A stretch of 47,885 nucleotides of DNA from an uncultured Lachnospiraceae bacterium (GTDB lineage: Bacteria > Bacillota > Clostridia > Lachnospirales > Lachnospiraceae): assembly GCA_910585635.1 (NCBI GenBank), contig CAJUFE010000034.1, positions 1-47,885 of the forward strand, in the 5' to 3' direction. Numbering within the stretch: position 1 is the stretch's first letter; each line of letters begins with the position of its first letter. The translations under genes were made by a program, and so were the position numbers. Under the pieces are notes generated by a model, which saw nothing but the letters and a program-made list of their open reading frames with translations, was not told where the DNA came from and searched no databases. This document shows, piece by piece, positions 28,118-36,528 of the stretch.

Positions 28118-28255
28118 CTAACAGCAGAACAGATTATATCCTACGATCAGACATGCAATGATAAAGATCAGCGTGGTCAGGGTCACCGGTATGAACAGAA
28201 GGGCGGCCATCCCACAACTGAAACAAAACAGCATCAATCCATATACCCGCTTCAC
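28118..28255 (-). CDS. Very small cysteine-containing membrane protein
   Basis: A 45-codon frame with GTG start at 28255 and AGAAGGG about 6 nt upstream. The peptide begins with positive residues (VKRVYG), has a long hydrophobic run from LMLFCFSCGMAALLF to LIFIIACLIV, and ends GYNLFCC. One or two membrane segments are expected, and the double Cys tail is striking. It is the last frame downstream of ytfJ on the same strand and ends near the bidirectional terminator, as a real operon tail would. I recall no named family; function unknown. Confidence 0.6.
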   Translation of the reverse strand: MKRVYGLMLFCFSCGMAALLFIPVTLTTLIFIIACLIVGYNLFCC

Positions 28256-28365
28256 AGGCGATCCCTTCTTTATTTCCTTATGGGATATCCTATGCAGGAA
28301 GTCCGAAAACTATTCCTGCCTTCTGCAGGCGCGGCCCCCTTGGCCTCCTTTTTCAGCCCTCTTTT

Positions 28366-28773
28366 TCAGTTCTCTTTTCCGGCGATCCGCTCTGCCGCCT
28401 CCATGGCCTCCGGTGAGATCTCTCCGTTCCCCTTTGGTCCTCCTGCGAACTTGTTCACCAGATCCGGCACCAGGTCTAAGGCTTTGGTCATGGGGTCTTG
28501 GTGCTTGATGCTGACCAGCTTGGTGGTCCCGTTCTGGATGACCAGCACCGCGCTGGGCGTCATCTTGGCGCTCATCCCGCCTGCGCCGTTATCCTTATTT
28601 TTTCCGCCGTCCTTAAAAGCACCTGCCGCCATACCGCAGGATACATCTACTAAGGGGAGGATGATCGCATCTCCCACCTTGACCGCATCCCCTACCACGG
28701 TCTTTGTTGTGACGAACCGATCCATCCCCTGAAAAAGCGATTGGATCGCCGACGAAACCTGATCATTTGCCAT
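28366..28773 (-). CDS. ytfJ: GerW-family sporulation protein YtfJ
   Basis: A 135-residue GerW/YtfJ protein. Family stretches are TKTVVGDAVKVGDAIILPLV and DVSCGMAAGAF, then the glycine-rich GGKNKDNGAGGMSAKMTPSA and VLVIQNGTTKLVSI. In Bacillus the homologue is made in the forespore and is needed for normal germination. AGGAGG lies just upstream of ATG 28773. Upstream in the same direction lies a DUF2953 gene, the counterpart of ytfI, so the Bacillus ytfI-ytfJ pair is kept here. Confidence 0.93.
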   Translation of the reverse strand: MANDQVSSAIQSLFQGMDRFVTTKTVVGDAVKVGDAIILPLVDVSCGMAAGAFKDGGKNKDNGAGGMSAKMTPSAVLVIQNGTTKLVSIKHQDPMTKALDLVPDLVNKFAGGPKGNGEISPEAMEAAERIAGKEN

Positions 28774-28924
28774 AATACACCCTCCTGATCTATCTCTCTG
28801 TTTTCTGTGGTCCTGCTGTCTGCAAGGATGCCAGCTGTTACCGTCTTTTGGTCATTTTCTCATCATAGCTTTATCTTTTCACCGCTCTTTTTCTTCTGGC
28901 CCTTTCGGCTCCCTGCTCGTCCTT

Positions 28925-30094
28925 TCAGCCCTCTGCCCTGCCCTTTTTCTTTCGGCGAGAAGGCCGGATCAGCCTCCATAGCTGCTGTCGGATGTTCTGA
29001 TCGAAGAGCAGCCGCAGCACATAGCCCAGCATCGTGCCGATCCGGATATACCCCTTTATGCTGATCTCTCCCTCCAGGCACTTTTCATCAAAGACCGGGG
29101 AAAGGGTCAGGATATCATGGGTAAAGGGATACAGGAAGGCGGCCGCCGAAAGGATCTGTCCCATCTGGTACGGATCTTCCAGGCCGAAGACGATCTGGGC
29201 TTTTCCTTTTCTGGGGAGCAGATGGCGCAGGATCTTCTTGATCTGCCGGAGGATCAGCTTCGCCGAACGGTGGTTGGCCGGGTCCTGGAGGAACGCCTGG
29301 AGCTTTTCTCCCTTTTCCAGGACCTGCCCGACCTTTTCTCTGACTGTTCCCACCTTATGGCCAAGGCCGCGGATCCACGCCAGCAGCTTCTGATACAGGG
29401 CGCAGAGCTTATCCCATAACCTCCTGGCCAGACCGGCAGGACCATGGCTACGGCCTGCTCCCTGGTCCCTGCCTGCTGTAGGCTCTTCCTGTACGTACAC
29501 ATGCCTGGGATCCTCGACGCGATCTGAACGTACATCCCCTGTACTTTCCGGCTCTACAGGCCCAGTCCGCCATCCATCCTCGAGGGCCTTCTTTCGGTCT
29601 GCCCCACTCTGATCCGATCGATCTGCCCCACTCTGGTCCGATCGGTCTGCCCCGCTCTGGTCCGATCGGTCTCCCTCTTGTTGGCAAAGAACGTCCATAC
29701 CGCCTGCAAAAAGCTCCTCCTGCCCCTGCTCGATCACCGGATATCCCGGAGGGCCTTGGCCCGCATCGTTCGGCTCCAGCTCCTGGGCAGGAGCACTCTC
29801 TCCGGCTTCTTGCTGCCCATCAGCTCCCGTCCCCAGCTCCAGCCTCTTCACTGTCCATCCAAAGAGCTTGACCCGGACCTCCAGTCCCTTTTTGTAGGTG
29901 ATGAGCAGGGACAGGATCCACAAAAGCCAGGTGACCTTGATCTGTCCCTCCAGCACCTGCCCCTGCTTTCTCCCCGCCACCTTATATCGGATCGCAGAAA
30001 AGAGTACCAAAAGCAGGAGCCCCAGGATGACCCCGAAGATCCCCAATATCATCCACCCGATCGTTTTTAAGAGCACGCATAAAATATGGATCAT
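28925..30094 (-). CDS. ytfI: DUF2953 membrane protein (YtfI-like)
   Basis: A 389-residue protein with an N-terminal membrane segment (WMILGIFGVILGLLLLVLF), then a DUF2953-type domain split by a long variable linker: residues 45-85 before it and about 265-389 after it (IKKILRHLLPRKGKAQIVFG, EGEISIKGYIRIGTMLGYVL). The linker (about 90-230) is polar and contains three SDQSGADR repeats. Function is unproven; pairing with ytfJ suggests a sporulation or spore-envelope role. The ATG overlaps the stop of the preceding gene (ATGA), so translation is coupled. Confidence 0.85.
   Translation of the reverse strand: MIHILCVLLKTIGWMILGIFGVILGLLLLVLFSAIRYKVAGRKQGQVLEGQIKVTWLLWILSLLITYKKGLEVRVKLFGWTVKRLELGTGADGQQEAGESAPAQELEPNDAGQGPPGYPVIEQGQEELFAGGMDVLCQQEGDRSDQSGADRSDQSGADRSDQSGADRKKALEDGWRTGPVEPESTGDVRSDRVEDPRHVYVQEEPTAGRDQGAGRSHGPAGLARRLWDKLCALYQKLLAWIRGLGHKVGTVREKVGQVLEKGEKLQAFLQDPANHRSAKLILRQIKKILRHLLPRKGKAQIVFGLEDPYQMGQILSAAAFLYPFTHDILTLSPVFDEKCLEGEISIKGYIRIGTMLGYVLRLLFDQNIRQQLWRLIRPSRRKKKGRAEG
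29598..29669. repeat. Three 24-bp tandem repeats in the ytfI-like gene
   Basis: Three copies of a 24-base unit (29598, 29622, 29646) with one to two differences each encode the 8-residue repeat SDQSGADR. Being a multiple of three, copy-number change would not break the frame. Confidence 0.9.
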
Positions 30095-30516
30095 CCTACC
30101 ACTTCCGCATCATCCGCCGCCTGACCTGTCTGCCACGCGGCTCTTCCACATCCATCTTCTCCCGGACAGCCCTTCTCCCCCAAATAGCTCTCCAGCCCCA
30201 GATAGGCCCTTAAGTCAAAGGCCCCCGTAGCGCGGTAGACCTCATCCACCATCCGCCCGGCCAGGCGCAGAGCATCCTCATAGCTCCAGGCGATCCCTAA
30301 GATCAGGGGCTCGGTCCCTGTGAGCCTGCGCCGCAGTGCGCCCTGCTCCCCGCAGAGCTGTGATGCCTGCAGGATATCCAGGAGGTTTTTTTCATTTGCT
30401 GCCGGGAGGATCGCATAGGCTGCGGCCGATACCTTCCCGGACCGCATCATCCGTATGATAGAAGCCCGCTTTTTTGCCGCGCGCTCCCCTACATAAAGAT
30501 CCTTATACCAAAGCAT
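30091..30516 (-). CDS. Conserved-looking protein of unknown function
   Basis: About 141 residues, starting MLWYKDLYVGERAAKKRASI (ATG 30516, GGAG 7 nt upstream; a GTG two codons earlier is less well placed). The visible pattern is a basic helix, then LLDILQASQL, then LGIAWSYEDALRLAGRMVDE and TGAFDLRAYLG. No enzyme motif or membrane segment is seen. It overlaps the upstream gene by 14 nt and the downstream ytfI-like gene by 4 nt, so the three are one translation-coupled operon. I believe similar proteins occur in this position in other Lachnospiraceae, but I cannot name a family. Confidence 0.7.
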   Translation of the reverse strand: MLWYKDLYVGERAAKKRASIIRMMRSGKVSAAAYAILPAANEKNLLDILQASQLCGEQGALRRRLTGTEPLILGIAWSYEDALRLAGRMVDEVYRATGAFDLRAYLGLESYLGEKGCPGEDGCGRAAWQTGQAADDAEVVG

Positions 30517-31900
30517 CTCCACTCTCCATGATCTGCCGGATAAGGTCCGCGCAGACTGCTTTTTCTGCCTGGTCGCTGCAGGCGGTCAGACTGCCCAGGA
30601 CAAACCCTTTGAGCTCCTCCACCGAGGTAAAGAACAAGGGGAGCGCCGACAAAAGCCTTGCCATCACTGCCCGCACCACGATCTTAGGCATGGTCTTCCA
30701 GGAAGCGTCCAGCTCCTCTATGAAGGACTGGCACATCTCCTCCACCGCCCCCTTGCTCAGGAGGATCTTTTCCCCTTCCGGCGCCAGCTCCTCCGTAAGC
30801 GACATAAACGAGCTGGTGGAAAGAAGGCTGGTCACTTTCCGCACCCGCAAGGAGTCCCTGCCCTCCTGATCGTCGTCCCTATCTGTATCTTTTCCAGCAT
30901 CAGCCATCTCATACCGGGACCAAAGCTCTTGATAATGCTCCTGCTTCCCTTCCATCTGCGTCAGGAGGGCCAGCATCTCTCCTTCTGCCTCTATAGCCTC
31001 CAGGTCCTTCCCGGCCTCATCAGGCTCTGGGGCAAGCGCCCGCCCGGCCTTTTCCTGCACCTTCTCCAAGATCGTCTTGAACAGGGTCTCCTCCTGGCTG
31101 TCCATCACGGTATCGCCCCGGGTCAGACAGACCACATAGAGGTCGTTCACCAGGTCCATCAGCTGCATGCAGGTGTAGGATCCGTCTGACAAGGACTCCT
31201 GCGCCGCCTTGAACGTGCGCAGGAGCTCCTGATACCCCTCCCGGGTAAGGGTCTTGTGATCTATGCCCTGCAGCTTGGTCAAAAGCCGCAGGAGCCGCTC
31301 ATGGCCCTGATCCGGCAAAGGCTCCAGCATGGCCACTATGCGGAGCTGGCCGAGCTGCTGCTCCAGACTCTTTTTATCCGTACCCTCATAGACGGACAGG
31401 GACTGGCTGACGATCGAGAAGAACTTTGCCCTCGTGAACCGGATCGGGAGCTGCTCTAAGATCATCTTGAGCCTGTCATGGGCGATCGCCACATCCTGAG
31501 GGTCCAGGATGAACTTCATGATCTGATCTGTCATCCGCTCATCATCCACCAGCTCCCATGCCGCTGTATCGGAAAAACGTCCCTCCATCCGGTTCAGGAC
31601 ATACTCATAGGCCAGGAACCGGTCTACAAATACGGTGAGCAGCTCCGCTTCTTTGATGATCTGCTCCCGCAGCTGATCCAGCTCCTCCAGGATAGGCTCA
31701 CCCTGTGAAAAACGCCCTGTGAGCGTCAGGAACCGCTCCTGGCAGACCTTCAGCTCATCCATGACAGGAGCGGCCGCCTGGTCTGCAAGGGTCTCATAAA
31801 ACATATAGAAATTCAGCACGAACCTGCTGTAGGCATAGGGACAGGCCGCCGCCAGCATCCTTTTCTCATTCCGGCTCTCCAAAATACTCTCCTCCTGCAT
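30503..31900 (-). CDS. Large helical protein of unknown function
   Basis: A 465-residue soluble, mostly alpha-helical protein with many leucine and glutamate heptad-like stretches (for example ILEELDQLREQIIKEAELLT and LLRLLTKLQGIDHKTLTREG). An acidic low-complexity segment (AGKDTDRDDDQEGRD) lies near residue 350. No signal peptide, membrane segment or catalytic motif is seen. It lies between cinA and the unknown 141-residue gene, all leftward and tightly spaced. I do not recognise the family. Confidence 0.7.
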   Translation of the reverse strand: MQEESILESRNEKRMLAAACPYAYSRFVLNFYMFYETLADQAAAPVMDELKVCQERFLTLTGRFSQGEPILEELDQLREQIIKEAELLTVFVDRFLAYEYVLNRMEGRFSDTAAWELVDDERMTDQIMKFILDPQDVAIAHDRLKMILEQLPIRFTRAKFFSIVSQSLSVYEGTDKKSLEQQLGQLRIVAMLEPLPDQGHERLLRLLTKLQGIDHKTLTREGYQELLRTFKAAQESLSDGSYTCMQLMDLVNDLYVVCLTRGDTVMDSQEETLFKTILEKVQEKAGRALAPEPDEAGKDLEAIEAEGEMLALLTQMEGKQEHYQELWSRYEMADAGKDTDRDDDQEGRDSLRVRKVTSLLSTSSFMSLTEELAPEGEKILLSKGAVEEMCQSFIEELDASWKTMPKIVVRAVMARLLSALPLFFTSVEELKGFVLGSLTACSDQAEKAVCADLIRQIMESGDALV

Positions 31901-31916
31901 CTTCTATCCGTTTTAT

Positions 31917-33167
31917 CTAGTGGAGCTCCTCCGCCAGGATGGACCGCCGCAAAAGGTCCAGGGCTTTGACCACCGACTGCTCGCGGATCTTATTGCGGTT
32001 GCCCTTGAACTGATAACGCTCTACCCGGACCTTCTCCCGCAGGTAACAGGCGATATAGACTAAGCCCACCGGCTTTTCCTCCGTCCCGCCATCCGGGCCG
32101 GCCAGTCCGGTTATAGCCACGCACACATCCGCGTCTGTGGCGAAAACCCCACCGGTAGCCATCTCCTTGGCTGTCTGCTCGCTGACCGCCCCATACTTTT
32201 TCAGGGTGCTCTTGCTCACGTCCAGGATCTTCCGCTTCGACCGGTTGGCATAGGTGATGAAGCCCTCCCGGAACACATCGGATACGCCGGGGACATTGAC
32301 CAGACGGGCGGCCAGCAGGCCTCCGGTACAGGATTCCGCTGTGGTGACCGTCAGCTCATGCTTCTTTAACAGGCGCACCACCGCCATCTCCAGGGTCTCG
32401 TCCTCTCGGGTGGAATAGACCTGCTCCCCGAACCGCTTTTTGATCTCCTTGACCACCGGCTTGATCAGCCGTTCCGCTTCCTCCTGGTTCCGGGCCTTCG
32501 CGGTGACACGCAGATGGACCTCCCCGGTCTTGGCATAGGTGGCGATGGTGGGGTTGGTCTGCCGGTCGATCATATCCAGCAGCTTATCCTCCACCTGGCT
32601 CTCGCCCACCCCGCAGATCTTGACCATCTGGGAATGGATCACCTCCGGCCACAGCTTCTGTAAGTAGGGATAGACCTGGTTCATGAACAGCGGGATCATC
32701 TCATTAGGCGGTCCTGGCAGGAGGACGCAGAGCTTTCCGTTCTTCTCCAAGATCAGTCCCGGCGCCGTCCCGTTCTCATTATCCAGGATCCTGGCGCCCT
32801 CGGGGCTGATCGCCTGCTTCCAGTTATTGTCGGAGATATCCTTATAGATACTGTTCTGAAAATACGCCTCGATCCGCTCTCTGGTGTGGGCATCCTCCAC
32901 CAGCGCAAAGCCCATGACCTCGGCACAGACCTCCTTTGTCATGTCATCCTCTGTGGGGCCTAAGCCGCCGGTGAGGATCACCACGTCCGAACGCTTTAAG
33001 GCTGTGCCCACGGCTTCCGCCAGACGCTTCCGGTTATCGCCCACGGTCACCTGATAGTACATGGAAAGACCCAGGAGGGCACATTTTTCAGCAAGGAACT
33101 GGGTATTGGTGTTCACGATATTGCCCAGAAGCAGCTCTGTCCCTACGGATATCAATTCACAGATCAT
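31917..33167 (-). CDS. cinA: CinA: competence/damage-inducible protein with NMN amidohydrolase domain
   Basis: A 416-residue two-domain protein. The N-terminal MoCF-like domain has ISVGTELLLGNIVNTN and LTGGLGPTEDDMTKE. The C-terminal CinA (PncC-like) domain has TTAESCTGGLLAARLVNVPG and AITGLAGPDGGTEEKPVGLV. In homologues it recycles nicotinamide mononucleotide and acts on ADP-ribose. It follows pgsA by 3 nt; in Bacillus the order is also pgsA-cinA, with recA next, but recA is not here. Confidence 0.95.
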   Translation of the reverse strand: MICELISVGTELLLGNIVNTNTQFLAEKCALLGLSMYYQVTVGDNRKRLAEAVGTALKRSDVVILTGGLGPTEDDMTKEVCAEVMGFALVEDAHTRERIEAYFQNSIYKDISDNNWKQAISPEGARILDNENGTAPGLILEKNGKLCVLLPGPPNEMIPLFMNQVYPYLQKLWPEVIHSQMVKICGVGESQVEDKLLDMIDRQTNPTIATYAKTGEVHLRVTAKARNQEEAERLIKPVVKEIKKRFGEQVYSTREDETLEMAVVRLLKKHELTVTTAESCTGGLLAARLVNVPGVSDVFREGFITYANRSKRKILDVSKSTLKKYGAVSEQTAKEMATGGVFATDADVCVAITGLAGPDGGTEEKPVGLVYIACYLREKVRVERYQFKGNRNKIREQSVVKALDLLRRSILAEELH

Positions 33168-33170
33168 CGA

Positions 33171-33713
33171 TCACATACTCCCTTCTGTAAGCACTTTGTG
33201 GTTCTTCATGATGTAATCCACCAGCGAGATCACCGTGAGCCCCAGAGCGATCCAGACACAAGCCTGGGTCACGAGAGCGAGCGCCGGTATGTTAAAGATC
33301 AGCAGGATCACCGCGATCATCTGGAAGGTGGTCTTGAACTTCCCCCAATAGCTGGCGGCGATGACGATCCCATTGTCCGAGGCTACCAGGCGGAACCCGC
33401 TGATGATGAACTCACGGCTGATGATGACGATCACCATCCAGGCTGGCAGCTGCTTTAGCTCGATCAGGCAGATCAGGGCGGAGCAGACTAAGAGCTTATC
33501 GGCCAGCGGATCCATGAACTTTCCGAAGTTCGTCACCAGGCCATATTTCCTGGCGATCTTTCCGTCCAGCAGATCGGTCAGGCTGGCCACGATGAAGATC
33601 GCCGCGGCCACATACCGGAACGCTGCCACCTCACCGCCACGGTAGAGCAGAGAAAACACAAAAAAGGGGATCAAGATCACGCGCAGCGTGGTCAGCTTAT
33701 TGGGCAGGTTCAT
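33171..33713 (-). CDS. pgsA: CDP-diacylglycerol-glycerol-3-phosphate phosphatidyltransferase
   Basis: PgsA makes phosphatidylglycerol phosphate, the first committed step to phosphatidylglycerol. It has about 180 residues and four to five membrane segments. The CDP-alcohol motif is clear: DLLDGKIARKYG followed by GKFMDPLADK (D-x2-DG-x2-AR-x8-G-x3-D-x3-D). MNLPNKLTTLRVILIPFFVF is the typical start (ATG 33713, GGAG 9 nt upstream). It overlaps the end of rimO by 17 nt. Confidence 0.96.
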   Translation of the reverse strand: MNLPNKLTTLRVILIPFFVFSLLYRGGEVAAFRYVAAAIFIVASLTDLLDGKIARKYGLVTNFGKFMDPLADKLLVCSALICLIELKQLPAWMVIVIISREFIISGFRLVASDNGIVIAASYWGKFKTTFQMIAVILLIFNIPALALVTQACVWIALGLTVISLVDYIMKNHKVLTEGSM

Positions 33714-35043
33714 CACATATCTCTCCTATCAGATCATATTCTAAGGCTTTTGTTACTTTTACCCGGACAAAGTCGCCGCTGATCAGCTCCTGGTCCGTGT
33801 GGACGAAGATCAGGCCGTCCACATCTGGCGCATCCATATAGGTCCGGCCTACATAGGCGTCCTCATCCACCAGCCGGCCTTCGATCAGCACCGTGAGCAC
33901 ACGTCCTGCCATCCCTTGCTGCTTTTCAAAGACGATCTCCTGCTGGAGGCTCATCAGCTCATCCCGCCTCTCTTCCTTGAGCTCCTGGGGGATCTGGTCT
34001 GGCAGCAGGGCCGCCGGTGTATCCTCCTCCAGGGAATAGGGGAAGACCCCCAGGCGATCGAACTCCATGGCATCCACGAAGTCCATAAGCTCCTCATGGT
34101 CCTTAAGGGTCTCGCCGGGAAAGCCGGAGATCAGGGTGGTCCGGATCGCGATATCCGGGATCTCCCGGCGCAGCTTTTCCACGATCTGGATCAGCTCCGC
34201 CTTGCTGGTCCTGCGCCCCATCCGCTTTAGGACCGCGTCGCTGGCATGCTGGATGGGCATGTCCAGGTAATGGCAGACCTTTTCCTCCTCCTTCAATGCA
34301 CGGATCAGCTCATCGTCGATCTCCTCCGGATAACAATACTGGATGCGGATCCAGTCTATCCCCCGGATCTTAGCCAACTCATGCAAGAGCTGGGGCAGCC
34401 GCTTCTCTCCGTATAGGTCCACGCCGTACAGGGTGGTCTCCTGAGCCACTAAGATCAGCTCCTTCACCCCCTGCTCCGCAAGCTCCCCGGCTTCACGGAC
34501 CAGCTCCTCCATAGGCACGCTGCGGTAGCGTCCCCGCAGGGAGGGGATGATGCAGTAGGTACAATGCTTATCACAGCCCTCCGCGATCTTTAAAAAGCTG
34601 TAGCAGCCGCCGTCCGACCTTCTGCGGGCCGCTTTTGTATCCGGGAAAAGATCGATATCCCGAAAACAGGCTACATGCTCCTCCTGTCCTTCCAGCAGCC
34701 GCTCCAGGACCTGGGGGAGCTGGCCATAGGCCGTGGTGCCTAAGACCGCGTCCACCTCCGGTATCTCCTTTAAGACCTCATCCTGGTAGCGCTGGGCCAG
34801 ACAGCCCGTCACGATCAGGGCCTTACAGCGCCCGCTCTCCTTATACTGGGCCATCTCTAAGATCGCACCTATGCTCTCTTCCTTGGCATCCCCGATAAAG
34901 CAGCAGGTATTGACCACGATCACATCGGCTTCTTCCTCATCATCGGTAAAGCCGTAACCGCCGTCGCCTAAGAGGCCCAGCATCTTTTCCGTATCCACCA
35001 GGTTCTTATCACAGCCCAAAGAAACAAACAATATCTTGATCAT
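33697..35043 (-). CDS. rimO: Ribosomal protein S12 methylthiotransferase RimO
   Basis: RimO adds a methylthio group to an aspartate of ribosomal protein S12. It is a radical-SAM methylthiotransferase like MiaB: FVSLGCDKNLVDTEKMLGLL with the first cysteine, VNTCCFIGDAKEESI, the SAM cluster EGCDKHCTYCIIPSLRGRYRS (CxxxCxxC), and a C-terminal TRAM domain. The start is 35043 (MIKILFVSLGCDK), with GGGAGGAAG upstream, giving 448 residues; the longer frame upstream crosses a terminator. It heads a rimO-pgsA-cinA group. Confidence 0.96.
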   Translation of the reverse strand: MIKILFVSLGCDKNLVDTEKMLGLLGDGGYGFTDDEEEADVIVVNTCCFIGDAKEESIGAILEMAQYKESGRCKALIVTGCLAQRYQDEVLKEIPEVDAVLGTTAYGQLPQVLERLLEGQEEHVACFRDIDLFPDTKAARRRSDGGCYSFLKIAEGCDKHCTYCIIPSLRGRYRSVPMEELVREAGELAEQGVKELILVAQETTLYGVDLYGEKRLPQLLHELAKIRGIDWIRIQYCYPEEIDDELIRALKEEEKVCHYLDMPIQHASDAVLKRMGRRTSKAELIQIVEKLRREIPDIAIRTTLISGFPGETLKDHEELMDFVDAMEFDRLGVFPYSLEEDTPAALLPDQIPQELKEERRDELMSLQQEIVFEKQQGMAGRVLTVLIEGRLVDEDAYVGRTYMDAPDVDGLIFVHTDQELISGDFVRVKVTKALEYDLIGEICDEPAQ

Positions 35044-35133
35044 CCGTCTTCTCTTCCTCCCAGCCGTCGTCCCGGCTCCTGCCGCAGACCGACAGCGGAT
35101 CTTTATGGTAAAAGGCAACACTTCTGAGTGACA

Positions 35134-35175
35134 AAAAGGGGGATGCACAAAACCCTTCCGTTCAGCGATCCCCCT
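35134..35175 (-). terminator. Terminator after rpoZ
   Basis: On the minus strand GGGGGATCGC pairs with GCATCCCCC (35139-35175), followed by TTTTTGTC. It ends the yicC-gmk-rpoZ transcript and lies ahead of rimO. Confidence 0.85.
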
Positions 35176-35236
35176 TCTCCTCTTTACTCTGTCGCGGTCC
35201 GGCACATCCTTCGACCGATCGCCGAACGACCCCGTG

Positions 35237-35632
35237 TCAGCTCTCTGGCTCTCCCTCTTCTACCGGTCCTGCCGCCTCTTCTTCTGTGGCCTCCAAAGAA
35301 GCCTCCTCCGTCTCCGGGAGCATCTCCTCCGACCCCATGAGTGTCTCCTCTGTCTCCGGAGCGTCTTCCAGGACAGGAGCCTCTTCTTCCGCCTCCAGTT
35401 CCTCCTCGCTGAGGATCTTGACCTTTCCTTTATAAAGCTCTTCCACGGATACCGACAGGGATTTCTTTCGGTAAGAGCCTCCCACCAGAGGCTCTGCCCC
35501 GTCGATCAGCTGCCGTGCCCTTTTGGAAGCGGCGATGACGATCGAATAACGGCTCTGCACCACAGGCGCTTCGCCAGGCTCGATCTCACTGTTCACAACC
35601 TCGATCAGATCGCTATAAGATGGACGCAACAT
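35237..35632 (-). CDS. rpoZ: DNA-directed RNA polymerase omega subunit with acidic tail
   Basis: Omega helps assemble and stabilise RNA polymerase. The first roughly 75 residues match the clostridial form: MLRPSYSDLIEVVNSEIEPG, SRYSIVIAASKRARQLIDG, SLSVSVEELYKGKVKIL. A roughly 55-residue tail, over a third of it Glu, follows (EEELEAEEEAPVLEDAPETE and more). The start could be ATG 35632 (AAAGGAG at 9 nt) or ATG 35638 (same site at 3 nt); I prefer 35632. It is the last gene after gmk, the usual order. Confidence 0.92.
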   Translation of the reverse strand: MLRPSYSDLIEVVNSEIEPGEAPVVQSRYSIVIAASKRARQLIDGAEPLVGGSYRKKSLSVSVEELYKGKVKILSEEELEAEEEAPVLEDAPETEETLMGSEEMLPETEEASLEATEEEAAGPVEEGEPES

Positions 35633-35638
35633 ATACAT

Positions 35639-35842
35639 GCTCTCCTTTCTGTCTATACATACGGCCCTGCCCAGGACCGGTCACTAAACCTCCATGCGCC
35701 CGGCCAGCAGACGCACTGCCACACATGAAGATCTGGCGGGCGCATTTGGCATCCCTGAACGCAGACCGCCTATCCGGCGGCAAAACTTCATAGTAAACCT
35801 CCATGCTGCCTATCCGGCGGCGGATCTCCTGTGATATAAAGA
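35639..35842 (-). repeat. gmk-rpoZ gap with two pairs of direct repeats
   Basis: TAAACCTCCATGC occurs at 35685-35697 and 35794-35806; GCCTATCCGGCGGC occurs at 35768-35781 and 35808-35821. A 63-codon frame on the minus strand crosses it without a ribosome binding site and looks like chance. Otherwise I see no gene in these 204 bases. Confidence 0.5.
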
Positions 35843-36469
35843 CTATCCCAGCCGGCTCAGCTCCTGCCGCATCTTGCTGATCATGGCGATGCGTGCAGAA
35901 GTCCTGCTGTGCTGCACCTGGATCATCTGATGCAGCTCCTCCACGCAAGTATCCAGCTGATCGTTCACCAGGATATAGTCGTAGGCCTCTACGCCTACGG
36001 CTTCCTCTGCCGCACGTTTTAACCTGGCCCGGACCGCCTCCGGGCTCTCCGTCCCCCGGCCGGTCAGCCGGTGCTCCAGCTCCGCCGCATCCGGCGGCAT
36101 CACAAAGATGAGCAGCGCGTCCGGGAACTTCTCCTTGATCTTCAGGGCGCCCTGGATCTCGATCTCCAAGATCACATCCTTTCCGGCCGCCCGCTGCTCC
36201 TCCACATATCGCTTCGGTGTCCCGTAATAGTTATCCACGTACTGGGCATGCTCGATCAGGGCATCCTCCTCCACCATGGACAGGAACTGCTCCTTTGATA
36301 CAAAGAAATACTCCCGTCCCTCCACCTCGCCTGCTCTGGGCTTGCGGGTGGTAGCGGAGATCGACAGCGCATAGTCATCATGCCGCTCCAGCAGCGCCTT
36401 CATGATCGTACCCTTGCCTGCCCCGGAAAAACCGGACAGGACCACTAAGATCCCCTGTTTATCCATCAT
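35843..36469 (-). CDS. gmk: Guanylate kinase
   Basis: Gmk phosphorylates GMP to GDP. The P-loop is GFSGAGKGTIMKALL near the N-terminus, followed by the GMP-binding stretch SISATTRKPRAGEVEGREYF. Then come ALIEHAQYVDNYYGTPKRYV and ILEIEIQGALKIKEKFPDA, all standard for the family. The start is one of two adjacent ATGs, 36469 or 36466, after GGAGAGG, giving about 208 residues; the longer frame upstream has no such support. It lies between yicC and rpoZ. Confidence 0.96.
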   Translation of the reverse strand: MMDKQGILVVLSGFSGAGKGTIMKALLERHDDYALSISATTRKPRAGEVEGREYFFVSKEQFLSMVEEDALIEHAQYVDNYYGTPKRYVEEQRAAGKDVILEIEIQGALKIKEKFPDALLIFVMPPDAAELEHRLTGRGTESPEAVRARLKRAAEEAVGVEAYDYILVNDQLDTCVEELHQMIQVQHSRTSARIAMISKMRQELSRLG

Positions 36470-36528
36470 CCTCTCCAAACCTCCAGCTATCCGATCCTCT
36501 ATACGCCCGGCAGTGGACGCACCACCGG

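Noticed and set aside
35642..35830. 63-codon ORF on the minus strand in the gmk-rpoZ gap
   Set aside because: No ribosome binding site; it overlaps the rpoZ start and includes direct repeats. Likely chance.
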